DNA of 33,823 bases from a virus. The notes under the pieces were generated by a model. It searched no databases, had not been told where the DNA came from, and worked only from the letters and a program-made list of their open reading frames with translations. The position numbers and the translations under genes are program-made. Positions 1 to 5,751 of this stretch are shown piece by piece (within the stretch, counting starts at the first letter, position 1; each line of letters starts with the position of its first letter). The stretch spans positions 1 to 33,823 of the IMG/VR virus record IMGVR_UViG_3300032516_000096; one strand, written 5' to 3'.

Positions 1-61
1 TAGCCCCGTTGCCGTAACAGTGGCCTTCAAAGCCGCACCGTCCGCATCGGTAGATCGTCAT
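1..61 (-). CDS. Partial small zinc-finger protein (N-terminus only)
   Basis: The ORF starts with ATG at 61 and runs off the left edge of the window, so only about 20 codons are visible. The visible part begins MTIYRCGRCGFEGHCYGNGA and contains a CxxC pair followed by a further Cys, which suggests a zinc-binding knuckle. An AGAGG sequence about 3 nt before the ATG, with GGAGG further upstream, serves as the ribosome binding site. The gene is in line with the small genes to its right and is probably the next gene of the same transcript. The family is not recognised and the function is unknown. Confidence 0.6.
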   Translation of the reverse strand, partial: MTIYRCGRCGFEGHCYGNGA

Positions 62-89
62 AGTCCTCTGCCTCCGTTCACCAGCCTAA

Positions 90-131
90 CCTACGGATCG
101 AGAGCGACAACCTACGGGCTGCGCCCTACGG
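90..131. repeat. Three short CCTACGG repeats in the 62-150 intergenic gap
   Basis: The heptamer CCTACGG occurs at 90-96, 111-117 and 125-131, the first two preceded by AA. The third lies inside a small inverted repeat (GCGCCCTACGGTTGCGCC). This stretch lies between two genes and holds no convincing coding region. The repeats could be a binding site or chance; nothing else supports a role. Confidence 0.3.
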
Positions 132-150
132 TTGCGCCTCATCCTTGACG

Positions 151-489
151 TTAGGCCTTCAGTGCTTCATCAGCTCGCCGCCCAGCATCTAATGCCAATA
201 CGGTGAGCGTGGCGAGCACAGCTGACGTATGCGCCCCGCCTTGCAGGTTCATCGCGAGTGCTTTGGCTTCGTCTGCGTACCATTCCAGGGCGTCACCGCG
301 CAAGTAGTATCGGCGCTCGAACATTTCGGTCTGTTCATTTGCGGTCTTGAGTGCAGCGCGCAGCCTGTCGCGTTCGGCGACGAGTTCCTCTATTTTTCCC
401 GCGGCAGACAGGCACCGCGCATGCAAATCATGCGAGCCGTCGTCTGGGCTCGACATACGACAGCTTGCGAGTATGTCCATCATCGTCAT
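151..489 (-). CDS. Hypothetical protein with predicted coiled coil
   Basis: This 112-residue protein is not recognised. Residues about 30-60 are rich in Glu, Arg, Leu and Ala in a heptad-like pattern (KIEELVAERDRLRAALKTA), suggesting a coiled coil; the C-terminal third is alanine-rich and helical. The first ATG overlaps the upstream stop as ATGA. The SD (GGAGAGG) is very close to that ATG, so the ATG two codons further in (at 483) may be the real start. It is one of the small genes of the left-end operon; no function can be assigned. Confidence 0.7.
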   Translation of the reverse strand: MTMMDILASCRMSSPDDGSHDLHARCLSAAGKIEELVAERDRLRAALKTANEQTEMFERRYYLRGDALEWYADEAKALAMNLQGGAHTSAVLATLTVLALDAGRRADEALKA

Positions 490-650
490 CCTCTCCGGCC
501 CGCAGGCCTAACATTTCGTTCCAAGCGACGCTCTCCGGCTTCGCCTATCAGGTGTTGTTGCACGCACTTCGTGCAGTAGAGGCGCAGCCAGGGCGCCAGT
601 AGCAGTCCGCAATCTTTGCAGCGCTCCGGCTCCAGCCGCCCAACACTCAT
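486..650 (-). CDS. Small CxxC-CxxC zinc-ribbon-like protein
   Basis: This 54-residue protein has two CxxC knuckles (CKDCG and CTKC) about 17 residues apart, a typical small zinc ribbon, followed by an Arg-rich tail. A longer frame reaches back to a TTG at 707. ATG 650 is preferred because it has a good SD (GGTGGAG, 6 nt spacing) and its ATG overlaps the stop of the membrane micropeptide gene upstream as ATGA. The stop overlaps the next gene in the same way. The protein probably binds zinc; its target is unknown. Confidence 0.65.
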   Translation of the reverse strand: MSVGRLEPERCKDCGLLLAPWLRLYCTKCVQQHLIGEAGERRLERNVRPAGRRG

Positions 651-727
651 TGCAGGCTCCACCAGAACGTCAGCCAAAACAGAGTCGCCATCCCGGCGCC
701 GATCCAATACGCGGTAGAGAGTTTCAC
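647..727 (-). CDS. 26-residue single-pass membrane peptide
   Basis: This tiny ORF starts with GTG at 727 behind an SD (GAAGGGA, 5 nt spacing) that straddles the end of the preceding gene. Its stop overlaps the next ATG as ATGA, the same coupling used by its neighbours. After a short polar start (MKLSTAYW) the peptide is almost wholly hydrophobic and Trp/Phe-rich (GAGMATLFWLTFWW), enough for one membrane helix. It exactly fills the gap between two genes. A role in the host envelope or lysis is only a guess. Confidence 0.55.
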   Translation of the reverse strand: MKLSTAYWIGAGMATLFWLTFWWSLQ

Positions 728-729
728 AT

Positions 730-1032
730 TTATCCCTTCGTGCCTTCGTTCAACCTCGCGGCCAGTTCGCGCACGCCATCGGCGCACGTCTTGCGCCCAT
801 CGCACACGATGCCCGCCGCCTTCAGCTCATCCCACACGCGATCAATTGCGCCACGGTAGGCCGTCGCCTTGCTGTGCCACCAAGCTACGCTGTTTCCCTT
901 GTAGACCATGTTTTGGGCCAGGTCGTGGTACTGCTGCTCTATCGCGTCCCGTTCTTCCAGGCACTGGCGTATCACGTCCAGGCCTAACCCGGCGGTCGAG
1001 GCGACCTTTGCCGGCGATCCAGTTTGTCCCAT
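730..1032 (-). CDS. Hypothetical protein
   Basis: The 100-residue product is mostly helical, with a Glu/Gln-rich stretch (CLEERDAIEQQYHDLAQNM) that may form a coiled coil and two cysteines near the C-terminus. An AAGGAC SD precedes the ATG. It lies between another small gene and the membrane micropeptide, whose SD overlaps its last codons. The composition resembles helical accessory proteins common in phage early regions, but no family is recognised. Confidence 0.7.
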   Translation of the reverse strand: MGQTGSPAKVASTAGLGLDVIRQCLEERDAIEQQYHDLAQNMVYKGNSVAWWHSKATAYRGAIDRVWDELKAAGIVCDGRKTCADGVRELAARLNEGTKG

Positions 1033-1046
1033 TTCCGTCCTTTCGT

Positions 1047-1064
1047 GGCGCCGTCAAAGGCGCC
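1047..1064. other. Small GC-rich hairpin between two genes
   Basis: Two GGCGCC copies separated by six bases can form a 6-bp stem just upstream of the start of the gene ending at 730. No T-run follows on either strand, so it does not look like a rho-independent terminator. It may affect mRNA stability or translation. Confidence 0.3.
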
Positions 1065-1083
1065 TCATCCTTGTCGTTCGGCG

Positions 1084-1332
1084 TCATTGCTCACCACGGT
1101 CGGGAAACGGCCATGCGCATGCCGGGTTGAGCGGGCGCGAGGCCCTCGTCTTCGGTAGCAGCGCAGCCGCATCCATAGCCTCTAACCAGTGCGTTACTTC
1201 GGCATCAGCCATCAGAGTGTCGATGGCGGCTTTGTCGAACGCGTGCCCACCGGATGATGCAAACTCCGCTGCATGCACAACAATCGAGCCGAGCTTGCAG
1301 AGCAGTGATGCGCTGGGGTTCATGATGTCCAT
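1084..1332 (-). CDS. Hypothetical protein
   Basis: This 82-residue protein starts with an ATG behind a strong SD (GAGGAAA). It is alanine-rich and probably helical through residue 60, then ends in a short Pro/Arg-rich tail. There is no clear motif and no similarity I recognise. It follows a 66-bp gap that contains a hairpin, and belongs to the run of small accessory genes. Confidence 0.65.
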   Translation of the reverse strand: MDIMNPSASLLCKLGSIVVHAAEFASSGGHAFDKAAIDTLMADAEVTHWLEAMDAAALLPKTRASRPLNPACAWPFPDRGEQ

Positions 1333-1367
1333 AGTGTTTCCTCGTTTTTGACGCCGAACCCTTCATT

Positions 1368-1392
1368 CCACCGGACCGGGTACGGCCGGTGG
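1368..1392. other. 7-bp perfect stem hairpin in an intergenic gap
   Basis: CCACCGG at 1368-1374 pairs with CCGGTGG at 1386-1392 across an 11-nt loop. On the plus strand it is followed by CTTTTG, a weak terminator-like tail, but no plus-strand genes exist here. On the minus (coding) strand no T-run follows. It lies between two co-directional genes and may be an mRNA processing or stability element. Confidence 0.35.
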
Positions 1393-1398
1393 CTTTTG

Positions 1399-1692
1399 TC
1401 ACGGGGATTCCTTCCAATATCGGCGCGGCGGCGTAGCCGTGAACTGCATACTGTCTACGCACTGCACGACTGAAGTGCATCCTCCCGTCTGCGTCGTGAA
1501 ATACGCGCACAGGCGGCAATCTTGCTGTGAGGCGCGGTCATACAACGGCACAAATCTGTCGCCGTCCAATTCAGCGAACTCGCGTTCTTCTTCTGTCGGC
1601 GCTACAACACTGACGCGCCGCACCAAATGCTTACTTGGGTGGCGCTGTACTTTAGGCTCTAACAGCCACGCGCAAGGTTTGTTTGTATTCAC
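1399..1692 (-). CDS. Small cysteine-rich phage protein
   Basis: The 97-residue product starts with GTG behind a CGAGG SD. The C-terminal half carries four cysteines in the order CRLC...C...C (positions about 59, 62, 71 and 77), ending CVDSMQF. This resembles a small cysteine-rich family seen in proteobacterial phages and may be metal-binding. An N-terminal frame of unrelated sequence is shared with no neighbour. The exact function is unknown. Confidence 0.65.
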   Translation of the reverse strand: MNTNKPCAWLLEPKVQRHPSKHLVRRVSVVAPTEEEREFAELDGDRFVPLYDRASQQDCRLCAYFTTQTGGCTSVVQCVDSMQFTATPPRRYWKESP

Positions 1693-1742
1693 GGTCGTTC
1701 GCCTCGGTCATTTGATCTTGCAAGTGTCGTGGGTGCTCATCG

Positions 1743-1982
1743 TCATTTCTTTACCCTTGCAGGTTGCGCCCAGGCACAGTCCACCCCCAACACACTCTCC
1801 AGTACGTGGTCACGTTTGGGCATCGGACTCCAGGCTATGAAGTGCTCACCCAGCCGCCCGTACCAGCTACCGACCACGCACATGCCTCCGATGGTCAGCA
1901 CCAGCATCTTCGAGTCCGTACGCGACGGTACCTCGTACCGCCAATGAACGTCCTGGGCCGCTTCGTACGGACTGTCGTTCAT
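1743..1982 (-). CDS. Hypothetical protein
   Basis: The 79-residue product starts with an ATG overlapping the stop of the upstream gene (ATGA), with CGGGG as a weak SD. A central hydrophobic patch (MLVLTIGGMCVVGSWYG) looks like buried beta strands more than a membrane segment, because Trp/Tyr/Arg follow at once. Family and function are unknown. Translational coupling to the gene at 1979-2164 is likely. Confidence 0.65.
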   Translation of the reverse strand: MNDSPYEAAQDVHWRYEVPSRTDSKMLVLTIGGMCVVGSWYGRLGEHFIAWSPMPKRDHVLESVLGVDCAWAQPARVKK

Positions 1983-2164
1983 CGTGACCCCGGAACAGCG
2001 GGCGTTCCTCTACCACCAGTTCTCGGGGGCAACGGGCGTACCTGCAACCCCATGAGCGACGGGTACTTGTTCTTGGCCAGATACAAAGCCATTTCGTCAT
2101 CCATGGCAATAACCCTGCTCAAAATCAGGCCCTGTTGATCTAGCACTAGGTAAAATGTCTCCAT
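1979..2164 (-). CDS. Hypothetical protein, 61 aa
   Basis: The ATG at 2164 is chosen because it has a good SD (GAGGAAA, 4 nt spacing). A longer frame reaching 2272 would overlap the upstream gene by 80 bp and has Arg-rich sequence unlike the rest. The protein begins METFYLVLDQQG and has two short strands and a helix (DDEMALYLAKNKYP), then a Gly/Pro/Arg tail. The start is preceded at 13-24 nt by one copy of the palindromic 12-mer found nine times in this window, so its expression could be controlled there. Function unknown. Confidence 0.7.
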   Translation of the reverse strand: METFYLVLDQQGLILSRVIAMDDEMALYLAKNKYPSLMGLQVRPLPPRTGGRGTPAVPGSR

Positions 2165-2176
2165 CTGATTTCCTCT

Positions 2177-2188
2177 GCAATTGATTGC
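2177..2188. repeat. Palindromic 12-mer, copy 1 (intergenic)
   Basis: GCAATTGATTGC, flanked by T and A to give a 14-base interrupted palindrome. It sits between the stop of the gene ending at 2190 and the SD of the gene starting at 2164. Confidence 0.75.
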
Positions 2189-2189
2189 A

Positions 2190-2639
2190 CTACCTCTGTT
2201 TGGCCCCGACCGCCATAGCTTCCTCGGGGGTGCCCTTTCCTCCGTCCGTAAATCCGAACGGAAATCGATCAAGCGTGCTCTTTAGCACCCACAGATGGTA
2301 TTGATTGGCGGCATCCACTACCCGGGAATCAGCCGGGTACATTTCCACGCCCTCACATTCGAGCCCCACCAGTTCGTTCTTGATCTGCTGCATGTCCCGC
2401 CAGTCTCTGATCGGCTTCTTGTCCAGACGCTTGATCGACAGATGATACATGGGGGGCCACCCAGGGGCAACATGAGCGTCACTGATGTTCACCTGATAGC
2501 GGTCGTTCATGTACACCCGCTGAGCTTCCAAGCCCTCCACCAGTTGCTGAGCCCGTTCCAGGGGTACTCCTAATCTTGTGGCCACGGCCTGAACATCGCT
2601 GGCCTCTGGGGGCAATATAGCCGGTTGAAAACGTTTCAT
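2190..2639 (-). CDS. DUF7694-like phage protein
   Basis: This 149-residue protein matches, from memory, a widespread phage family annotated as DUF7694. The diagnostic region is in the second half: a short strand (YHLSIKRLDK), then the motif RDWRDMQQIKNELVG, an acidic ECEGVEMYPADSR segment and ANQYHLWVL. ATG 2639 is chosen over GTG 2648 because the AAAGGAG SD is 8 nt before the ATG but overlaps the GTG. The molecular role of the family is unknown. The DUF number is recalled and should be confirmed by profile search. Confidence 0.8.
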   Translation of the reverse strand: MKRFQPAILPPEASDVQAVATRLGVPLERAQQLVEGLEAQRVYMNDRYQVNISDAHVAPGWPPMYHLSIKRLDKKPIRDWRDMQQIKNELVGLECEGVEMYPADSRVVDAANQYHLWVLKSTLDRFPFGFTDGGKGTPEEAMAVGAKQR

Positions 2640-2669
2640 AGTACGCACTCCTTTGCGTTGGTCAGGGTC

Positions 2670-2876
2670 TTAAGTTGTGCCAATATCCGGCATCGTAGGG
2701 CTGGATAAAGGCTGCTTGGGTTGGGCTGCGACCCGCAGTATTTCTTTTTCGAGCCAAATACGGTCAGACTCCCAGGCATCCATACGCTTCTCGTCTGATG
2801 GATCACCGGTGCCAATTAGAGTACACACCCCCTCAAGGGCGTAGTTCAAAATCTGAAACCTACTGGGTCTGGTCAT
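2670..2876 (-). CDS. Hypothetical protein, 68 aa
   Basis: The ATG at 2876 has a good SD (AAGGAG, 9 nt) and overlaps the upstream stop as ATGA; a longer frame to 2960 lies wholly inside the upstream gene. The product is mainly helical (MTRPSRFQILNYALEGV) with an acidic Trp-containing segment and a Pro-rich tail. No family is recognised. Confidence 0.65.
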   Translation of the reverse strand: MTRPSRFQILNYALEGVCTLIGTGDPSDEKRMDAWESDRIWLEKEILRVAAQPKQPLSSPTMPDIGTT

Positions 2877-3049
2877 CGCGTTCCACTCCTTCGCTGCACA
2901 AGAGCACCAGGGAAAGCAAGCCCGTGAGTCCCTGTGTGCCTGTACCTGCATTTCAAGCAAGTATTGGAAACCACTGGAGGCTTGCCTTGAAATTCATGAA
3001 TAGACCATTCATGAGAGCAAAATCTTTGCTTTAGCCACAAAAATATCAT
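2873..3049 (-). CDS. Small basic protein with Cys/His zinc-knuckle pattern
   Basis: This 58-residue protein opens with MIFLWLKQRFCSHEW and has a later CLKC knuckle followed by Arg/His-rich sequence, so C11, H13, C31 and C34 could bind zinc. Similar short phage proteins begin with a hydrophobic-basic helix followed by a CxH..CxxC ribbon. ATG 3049 has GGAG about 10 nt upstream and overlaps the stop of the next zinc-ribbon gene (ATGA). It was probably translated with that neighbour. Function unknown. Confidence 0.65.
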   Translation of the reverse strand: MIFLWLKQRFCSHEWSIHEFQGKPPVVSNTCLKCRYRHTGTHGLAFPGALVQRRSGTR

Positions 3050-3249
3050 GGCTTTCTTTCTCCAACGGACGTGGTGTAGTACACCGTCCCCCCACGCCTG
3101 CAATCAAACTCGCCCTCACATTCGTAGCACGTTCTGCCTTCGGATAGGCCGTACAGCCCGAAACCAAAGTTCCACTCCTCTGCATCGTCGTGCTTGTAGC
3201 CGCAGTGTGGGCACACGGGTCGCGGTTGCAAATTCGTATCGTAGGGCAT
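3046..3249 (-). CDS. Small zinc-ribbon phage protein
   Basis: The 67-residue product has a clear zinc ribbon: CPHCG near residue 13 and CYEC near residue 41, separated by an aromatic-acidic loop (EEWNFGFG). The C-terminal VYYTTS strand is typical of a family of small phage zinc ribbons. ATG 3249 is preferred over TTG 3267 as the more conventional start, although its SD (AAGAGAA) is modest. It is coupled by ATGA to the gene downstream. It may bind nucleic acid or protein; no specific role is known. Confidence 0.7.
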   Translation of the reverse strand: MPYDTNLQPRPVCPHCGYKHDDAEEWNFGFGLYGLSEGRTCYECEGEFDCRRGGTVYYTTSVGERKP

Positions 3250-3269
3250 CACCTGATTCTCTTTCAAAG

Positions 3270-3629
3270 TCAGTTCAGGACGTTGTACCCTCTACCGGCC
3301 AAGCACTGCTTGGTAATGCTCTCCTGGGTGTACACGGCCTTAGCTCCGGCACCGGTGCCACCCGCAACCATACCGAAGGCAGCTACGTCCGTACGGTGCC
3401 CCTTGGGGGCCAACAGGGCTCCCAGTACACCCCCGGCTACAGCCCCACCTACTGCCGCCTGCCCACCACTCATTCTGGTGCTCGCATACGCCTGACACTC
3501 TTGGGTGTCCTGAACAAAAGCCTGCTGGCTCTTGCCCTTCATGTCCACCAGTGGAACGTACCTGTCGCCTCGTGGGGAAGGGGCACAGGCCTGTACAGCC
3601 ACGCAAAGCACCAAAATTGAAAGTCGCAT
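3270..3629 (-). CDS. Glycine-zipper protein with signal peptide, probable lipoprotein
   Basis: The 119-residue product begins MRLSILVLCVAVQAC, a short signal sequence with a lipobox-like VQAC, so the Cys at 15 may be lipidated. A glycine-zipper segment (GGAVAGGVLGALLAP and later GGTGAGA) follows at residues 60-95, which in other families inserts in or packs against membranes. Two further cysteines (about 44 and 109) could form a disulfide. An AGGGAG SD precedes the ATG, and a promoter lies 36 nt upstream, so it is the first gene of its operon. A role in the host envelope is likely; a spanin-like lysis role is possible but unproven. Confidence 0.75.
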   Translation of the reverse strand: MRLSILVLCVAVQACAPSPRGDRYVPLVDMKGKSQQAFVQDTQECQAYASTRMSGGQAAVGGAVAGGVLGALLAPKGHRTDVAAFGMVAGGTGAGAKAVYTQESITKQCLAGRGYNVLN

Positions 3630-3664
3630 ACTGTTCTCCCTGCAAAAATTAATGGAACGGGGAA

Positions 3665-3693
3665 ACTATGGCACAATAAAATCAGATTGTCAA
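3665..3693 (-). promoter_or_regulatory. Sigma-70 promoter for the left-end operon
   Basis: TTGACA at 3688-3693 and CATAGT at 3665-3670, with 17 bp between. It begins 7 nt after the stop of the membrane protein gene ending at 3700 and drives the glycine-zipper gene and the small genes to the left. Confidence 0.75.
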
Positions 3694-3699
3694 GGGGTT

Positions 3700-3867
3700 C
3701 TAATGCAAGAACCAAAAAAGAGTTCCACTGAGGTTCCAGAGAAAGTACACGACCTCCCACAAGAACCTGATAGAAAATACAGTGACTGCCAAAAAGGGCA
3801 GGGCCACGACCCCCTGAATCAATCTGAGGATCACCCAGTACACCAAAGTCTTTTGTACCTCTGCCAT
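3700..3867 (-). CDS. Small two-helix membrane protein
   Basis: The 55-residue product is very hydrophobic, with two likely membrane helices: roughly residues 9-32 and 36-54 (the latter rich in Phe and Trp). Start ATG 3867 follows the stop of a nested ORF by one base (TGAAATG), which suggests translational coupling; its own SD is weak. A GTG at 3915 would give 71 residues but lacks an SD. It is the last gene before the next promoter. Size and topology would suit a holin-like or superinfection-exclusion peptide, but there is no direct evidence. Confidence 0.6.
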   Translation of the reverse strand: MAEVQKTLVYWVILRLIQGVVALPFLAVTVFSIRFLWEVVYFLWNLSGTLFWFLH

Positions 3868-3868
3868 T

Positions 3869-4150
3869 TCACGGATCCAAAGGGCAATCAATTGCAGGGG
3901 GCTCAGGACTCCCACCGGGGGACTTCTGTCCGTACGTCAATACGTCCCTGTACCCCCTGCTGGTATTCACGATGGAACCGGAAGTAAACACTCCTCCGTA
4001 ACCGGTTGAGGGCCTCGGGCTTGATTTTCTGGGCACTATACCGCGTCTGCGCTTCACGAGTTTCGACCACATTACGAGCACGAACAAGCAAAATGCCAGC
4101 CCAAGCAGGAATACAGCGACTATCGAAAGCCATGTCTCCGGGGACGGCAT
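3869..4150 (-). CDS. Nested out-of-frame ORF encoding a single-pass membrane protein
   Basis: This 93-codon ORF lies in a different frame largely inside the nuclease gene at 3903-4424. Its ATG has a strong SD (AGGAG, 8 nt spacing) and its stop is one base from the next ATG. The protein starts MPSPETW and then has a clear membrane helix (about residues 7-28, LSIVAVFLLGLAFCLFVLV) followed by a basic cluster KLVKRRR, predicting N-out/C-in topology. The rest is Pro/Gly/Ser-rich. Nested membrane genes are known in phages (Rz1 within Rz). It could still be an alternate-frame artefact. Confidence 0.45.
   Translation of the reverse strand: MPSPETWLSIVAVFLLGLAFCLFVLVMWSKLVKRRRGIVPRKSSPRPSTGYGGVFTSGSIVNTSRGYRDVLTYGQKSPGGSPEPPAIDCPLDP
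3884..3895. repeat. Palindromic 12-mer, copy 2
   Basis: GCAATCAATTGC on the plus strand. It lies after the stop of the nuclease gene, 16 nt before the ATG of the membrane protein at 3867, and within the last codons of the nested ORF. Confidence 0.75.
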
Positions 4151-4424
4151 AATAGAATCTCCTGATCTGCTGGTCAAATTCCTGACGATAGGCTGGGTAG
4201 GTAAACTTCTTTTTCTTGCTATCGTTTTTCAGATCGGGGAAGTTGCACTTGACTTCTACCTCGGTCACGTACCCGCTCTTGCTCACCAGCAGCAGATCTG
4301 ACTCCCAGTTGAACACCTGCACATTTGGAAAACACTCCTCCTGAGTCCAATCAAAATGTCTTTTCAGCAACACCATCAACAACCGGTGCTCCTCGTCCCT
4401 GGGTTTTAGCATGGTCACGGCCAT
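3903..4424 (-). CDS. Predicted PD-(D/E)XK-type nuclease (MmcB/VRR-like)
   Basis: The 173-residue protein has a restriction-endonuclease-like core: NWESDLLLV near residue 40 supplies the Asp, and EVEVK at about 55-59 the ExK, followed by a Lys-rich loop (NDSKKKK). A later hydrophobic strand (IPAWAGILLV) and basic helices fit this fold. Known relatives of this shape cut or process DNA in repair or phage metabolism. The SD is weak; MAVTML offers two close ATGs. The last 250 bp are shared with a nested membrane ORF in another frame. The activity is inferred only from motif spacing. Confidence 0.7.
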   Translation of the reverse strand: MAVTMLKPRDEEHRLLMVLLKRHFDWTQEECFPNVQVFNWESDLLLVSKSGYVTEVEVKCNFPDLKNDSKKKKFTYPAYRQEFDQQIRRFYYAVPGDMAFDSRCIPAWAGILLVRARNVVETREAQTRYSAQKIKPEALNRLRRSVYFRFHREYQQGVQGRIDVRTEVPRWES

Positions 4425-4464
4425 GCCCGAGTGTACTGTCAGTCTTCGAACACCACAACTGTTC

Positions 4465-4815
4465 TCACTCCTTCGTTAAAAACTTGGTTCTGTAGAACTG
4501 AACCTGCTTTCGGTGCCACTCCAGATCACTCAAAACTGCTTGGATATCTTCCACCAAGACCGGTGGACAGCGAGGATTTTCCATCAGTTCCTTTAGCCGA
4601 CGTTCCCAGGGATTCTCCAGTATGGGGACCACCATCAGGTTCAACAGCGTCTCATGCGCCAGTTCCTGGTAGTTGTTCTCTCCCTGCCAGGGCAGTCCCT
4701 GACTATTGATTCGCCGTATACCTACAAGCATGTCCCCAACGTGCGTGATTCGCACAGTGGTATTCAGCCCGTGCCAATCCACCAACAGAACCTGATTAAT
4801 TCGGAATTCTACCAC
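4465..4815 (-). CDS. Hypothetical protein
   Basis: The 116-residue product starts with GTG at 4815; no ATG start exists before residue 29 and the SD is weak. The N-terminus forms beta strands (VLLVDWHGLNTTVRITHVGD, then MLVGIRRI) like a small barrel domain, followed by a helical Glu/Leu-rich C-terminal half with WERRLKELMENP. No family is recognised. It lies in the middle of the 6.8-3.7 kb operon. Confidence 0.65.
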   Translation of the reverse strand: MVEFRINQVLLVDWHGLNTTVRITHVGDMLVGIRRINSQGLPWQGENNYQELAHETLLNLMVVPILENPWERRLKELMENPRCPPVLVEDIQAVLSDLEWHRKQVQFYRTKFLTKE

Positions 4816-4829
4816 CCTCAGATTCTAAA

Positions 4830-5081
4830 TCATCCGGGTCCCTCAGAGCCCTGACGAATAGGATGAAAAACATTCCGTTGCTGGTTCTCAGCATGCCCCA
4901 ACAGGAGTTGATACAGATCCCCCAGGAGTTGACTCGCTTCAACCGTCTTGGCATGTAACTCCGGGGTCTGCTCAACATACTCGTTGTACATCAGGCGGTC
5001 GTCCACCATACAGCACGCCAGATGGCAGGTGTTCAGGGCCTCGCGCACGAGCACCAAAGCCTCTACGGGGGTCAGGGTCAT
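4830..5081 (-). CDS. Hypothetical helical protein
   Basis: This 83-residue, all-helical product starts with ATG at 5081 (SD GGGGA) and overlaps the stop of the upstream GNAT-like gene as ATGA. It has a central CHLACCMVDD segment and an ELHAKTVEASQLLGDLYQLL helix. Short proteins of this composition are common in phage early regions. No function is assigned. Confidence 0.65.
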   Translation of the reverse strand: MTLTPVEALVLVREALNTCHLACCMVDDRLMYNEYVEQTPELHAKTVEASQLLGDLYQLLLGHAENQQRNVFHPIRQGSEGPG

Positions 5082-5467
5082 GGGGATCCCCAGGGTCGGT
5101 AAAAGCAGGGGATACCTTCTGCACCGAATACAGTGGGTATTTCGAGCACACCCGCGCGCTTGCGCAAACTAGCTGCCAAACGAACATTCAGCACGTTCTC
5201 CAGATACAGGCCGTCAAATTCCGGGGGCGGACTTAGATCCAACCAGTCCAAAAGACTCCAGAATTTGCCCTGACCGCGCTGGCTCTCGGGCGAGTTCATA
5301 TTCGCGATGTCCAGGGTATGCCGCATATTCCCCCTCAGGTAGGGTTCCCCCCTCTGGTAAGGTTCGGTGTGGATCAGGTGACCCGCCCGACGCACGTACA
5401 GATCCATACCGTCATGGACCACCCAGGCGTTAAGCTGCTTTCCAGCAAGAAACTGCTTGAAGTTCAT
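5078..5467 (-). CDS. GNAT-like acetyltransferase-fold protein
   Basis: The 129-residue protein resembles compact phage GNAT-like proteins. It shows strand pairs (WVVHDGMDLYVRRAG, then LDIANMNSP), the acetyl-CoA-type loop SQRGQGKF at about residues 62-69 matching R/QxxGxG/A, and the downstream signature GLYLENVLNVRLAASLRKR typical of GNAT beta5-alpha4. The substrate is unknown; phage members of this group have not been linked to a reaction I can name. Its ATG overlaps the stop of the upstream gene. Confidence 0.7.
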   Translation of the reverse strand: MNFKQFLAGKQLNAWVVHDGMDLYVRRAGHLIHTEPYQRGEPYLRGNMRHTLDIANMNSPESQRGQGKFWSLLDWLDLSPPPEFDGLYLENVLNVRLAASLRKRAGVLEIPTVFGAEGIPCFYRPWGSP

Positions 5468-5751
5468 GACCTATCCTTCACGAATTGACGGAGTATTTCT
5501 TTGGTGGCAAAAGACTCTGCGACCATCAAGTTCATTCGCTGGGTGAGTGGCTGCAAAATCGCTGCCAGTTGCCGCAACTTTCCACCGTGCAAGAACCCGG
5601 ATTCGTGGAACAGCACCAGTTCCTGGGCCAAGCGCAGCGCGTGTTCCTGGGCGTAGGCCTCGGCCACGGCCTGTATTTCCGAGGGCGTGGGTGTCAAGTG
5701 GGGGCTTTCAGTTTTTCCAGTTTTTCCAGCACCCCCACCTGCATGAAGCAC
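5464..5751 (-). CDS. Hypothetical helical protein
   Basis: The product is a mainly helical protein (IQAVAEAYAQEHALRLAQEL) of 95 residues if GTG 5751 is used. That start has a good SD (GAGGGT, 5 nt) but makes the gene overlap the upstream zinc-binding gene by 58 bp. A TTG at 5697, overlapping the upstream stop, would give a shorter protein. The first 18 residues of the long form are low-complexity (GGGAGKTGKT; not a real Walker A in context). Function unknown. Confidence 0.6.
   Translation of the reverse strand: MLHAGGGAGKTGKTESPHLTPTPSEIQAVAEAYAQEHALRLAQELVLFHESGFLHGGKLRQLAAILQPLTQRMNLMVAESFATKEILRQFVKDRS

Noticed and set aside
842-1087. 81-codon minus-strand ORF overlapping the 100-residue gene
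   Set aside because: It overlaps a gene with a better SD almost fully, in another frame, and its translation is Arg/Gly/Pro-rich as expected for an antisense-like shadow.
1205-1519. 104-codon minus-strand ORF across two genes
   Set aside because: It overlaps two supported genes, has no SD and has shadow-like composition.
1708-1746. 12-codon ORF (MTMSTHDTCKIK) coupled by ATGA to the gene at 1743-1982
   Set aside because: Too short to support without conservation; no sequence features. It may just be a chance overlap.
5703-5751. GGGAGKTGKT at the N-terminus of the 95-aa protein as a Walker A
   Set aside because: It lies in the uncertain start overlap, no Walker B or P-loop fold follows, and the pattern comes from a low-complexity stretch.
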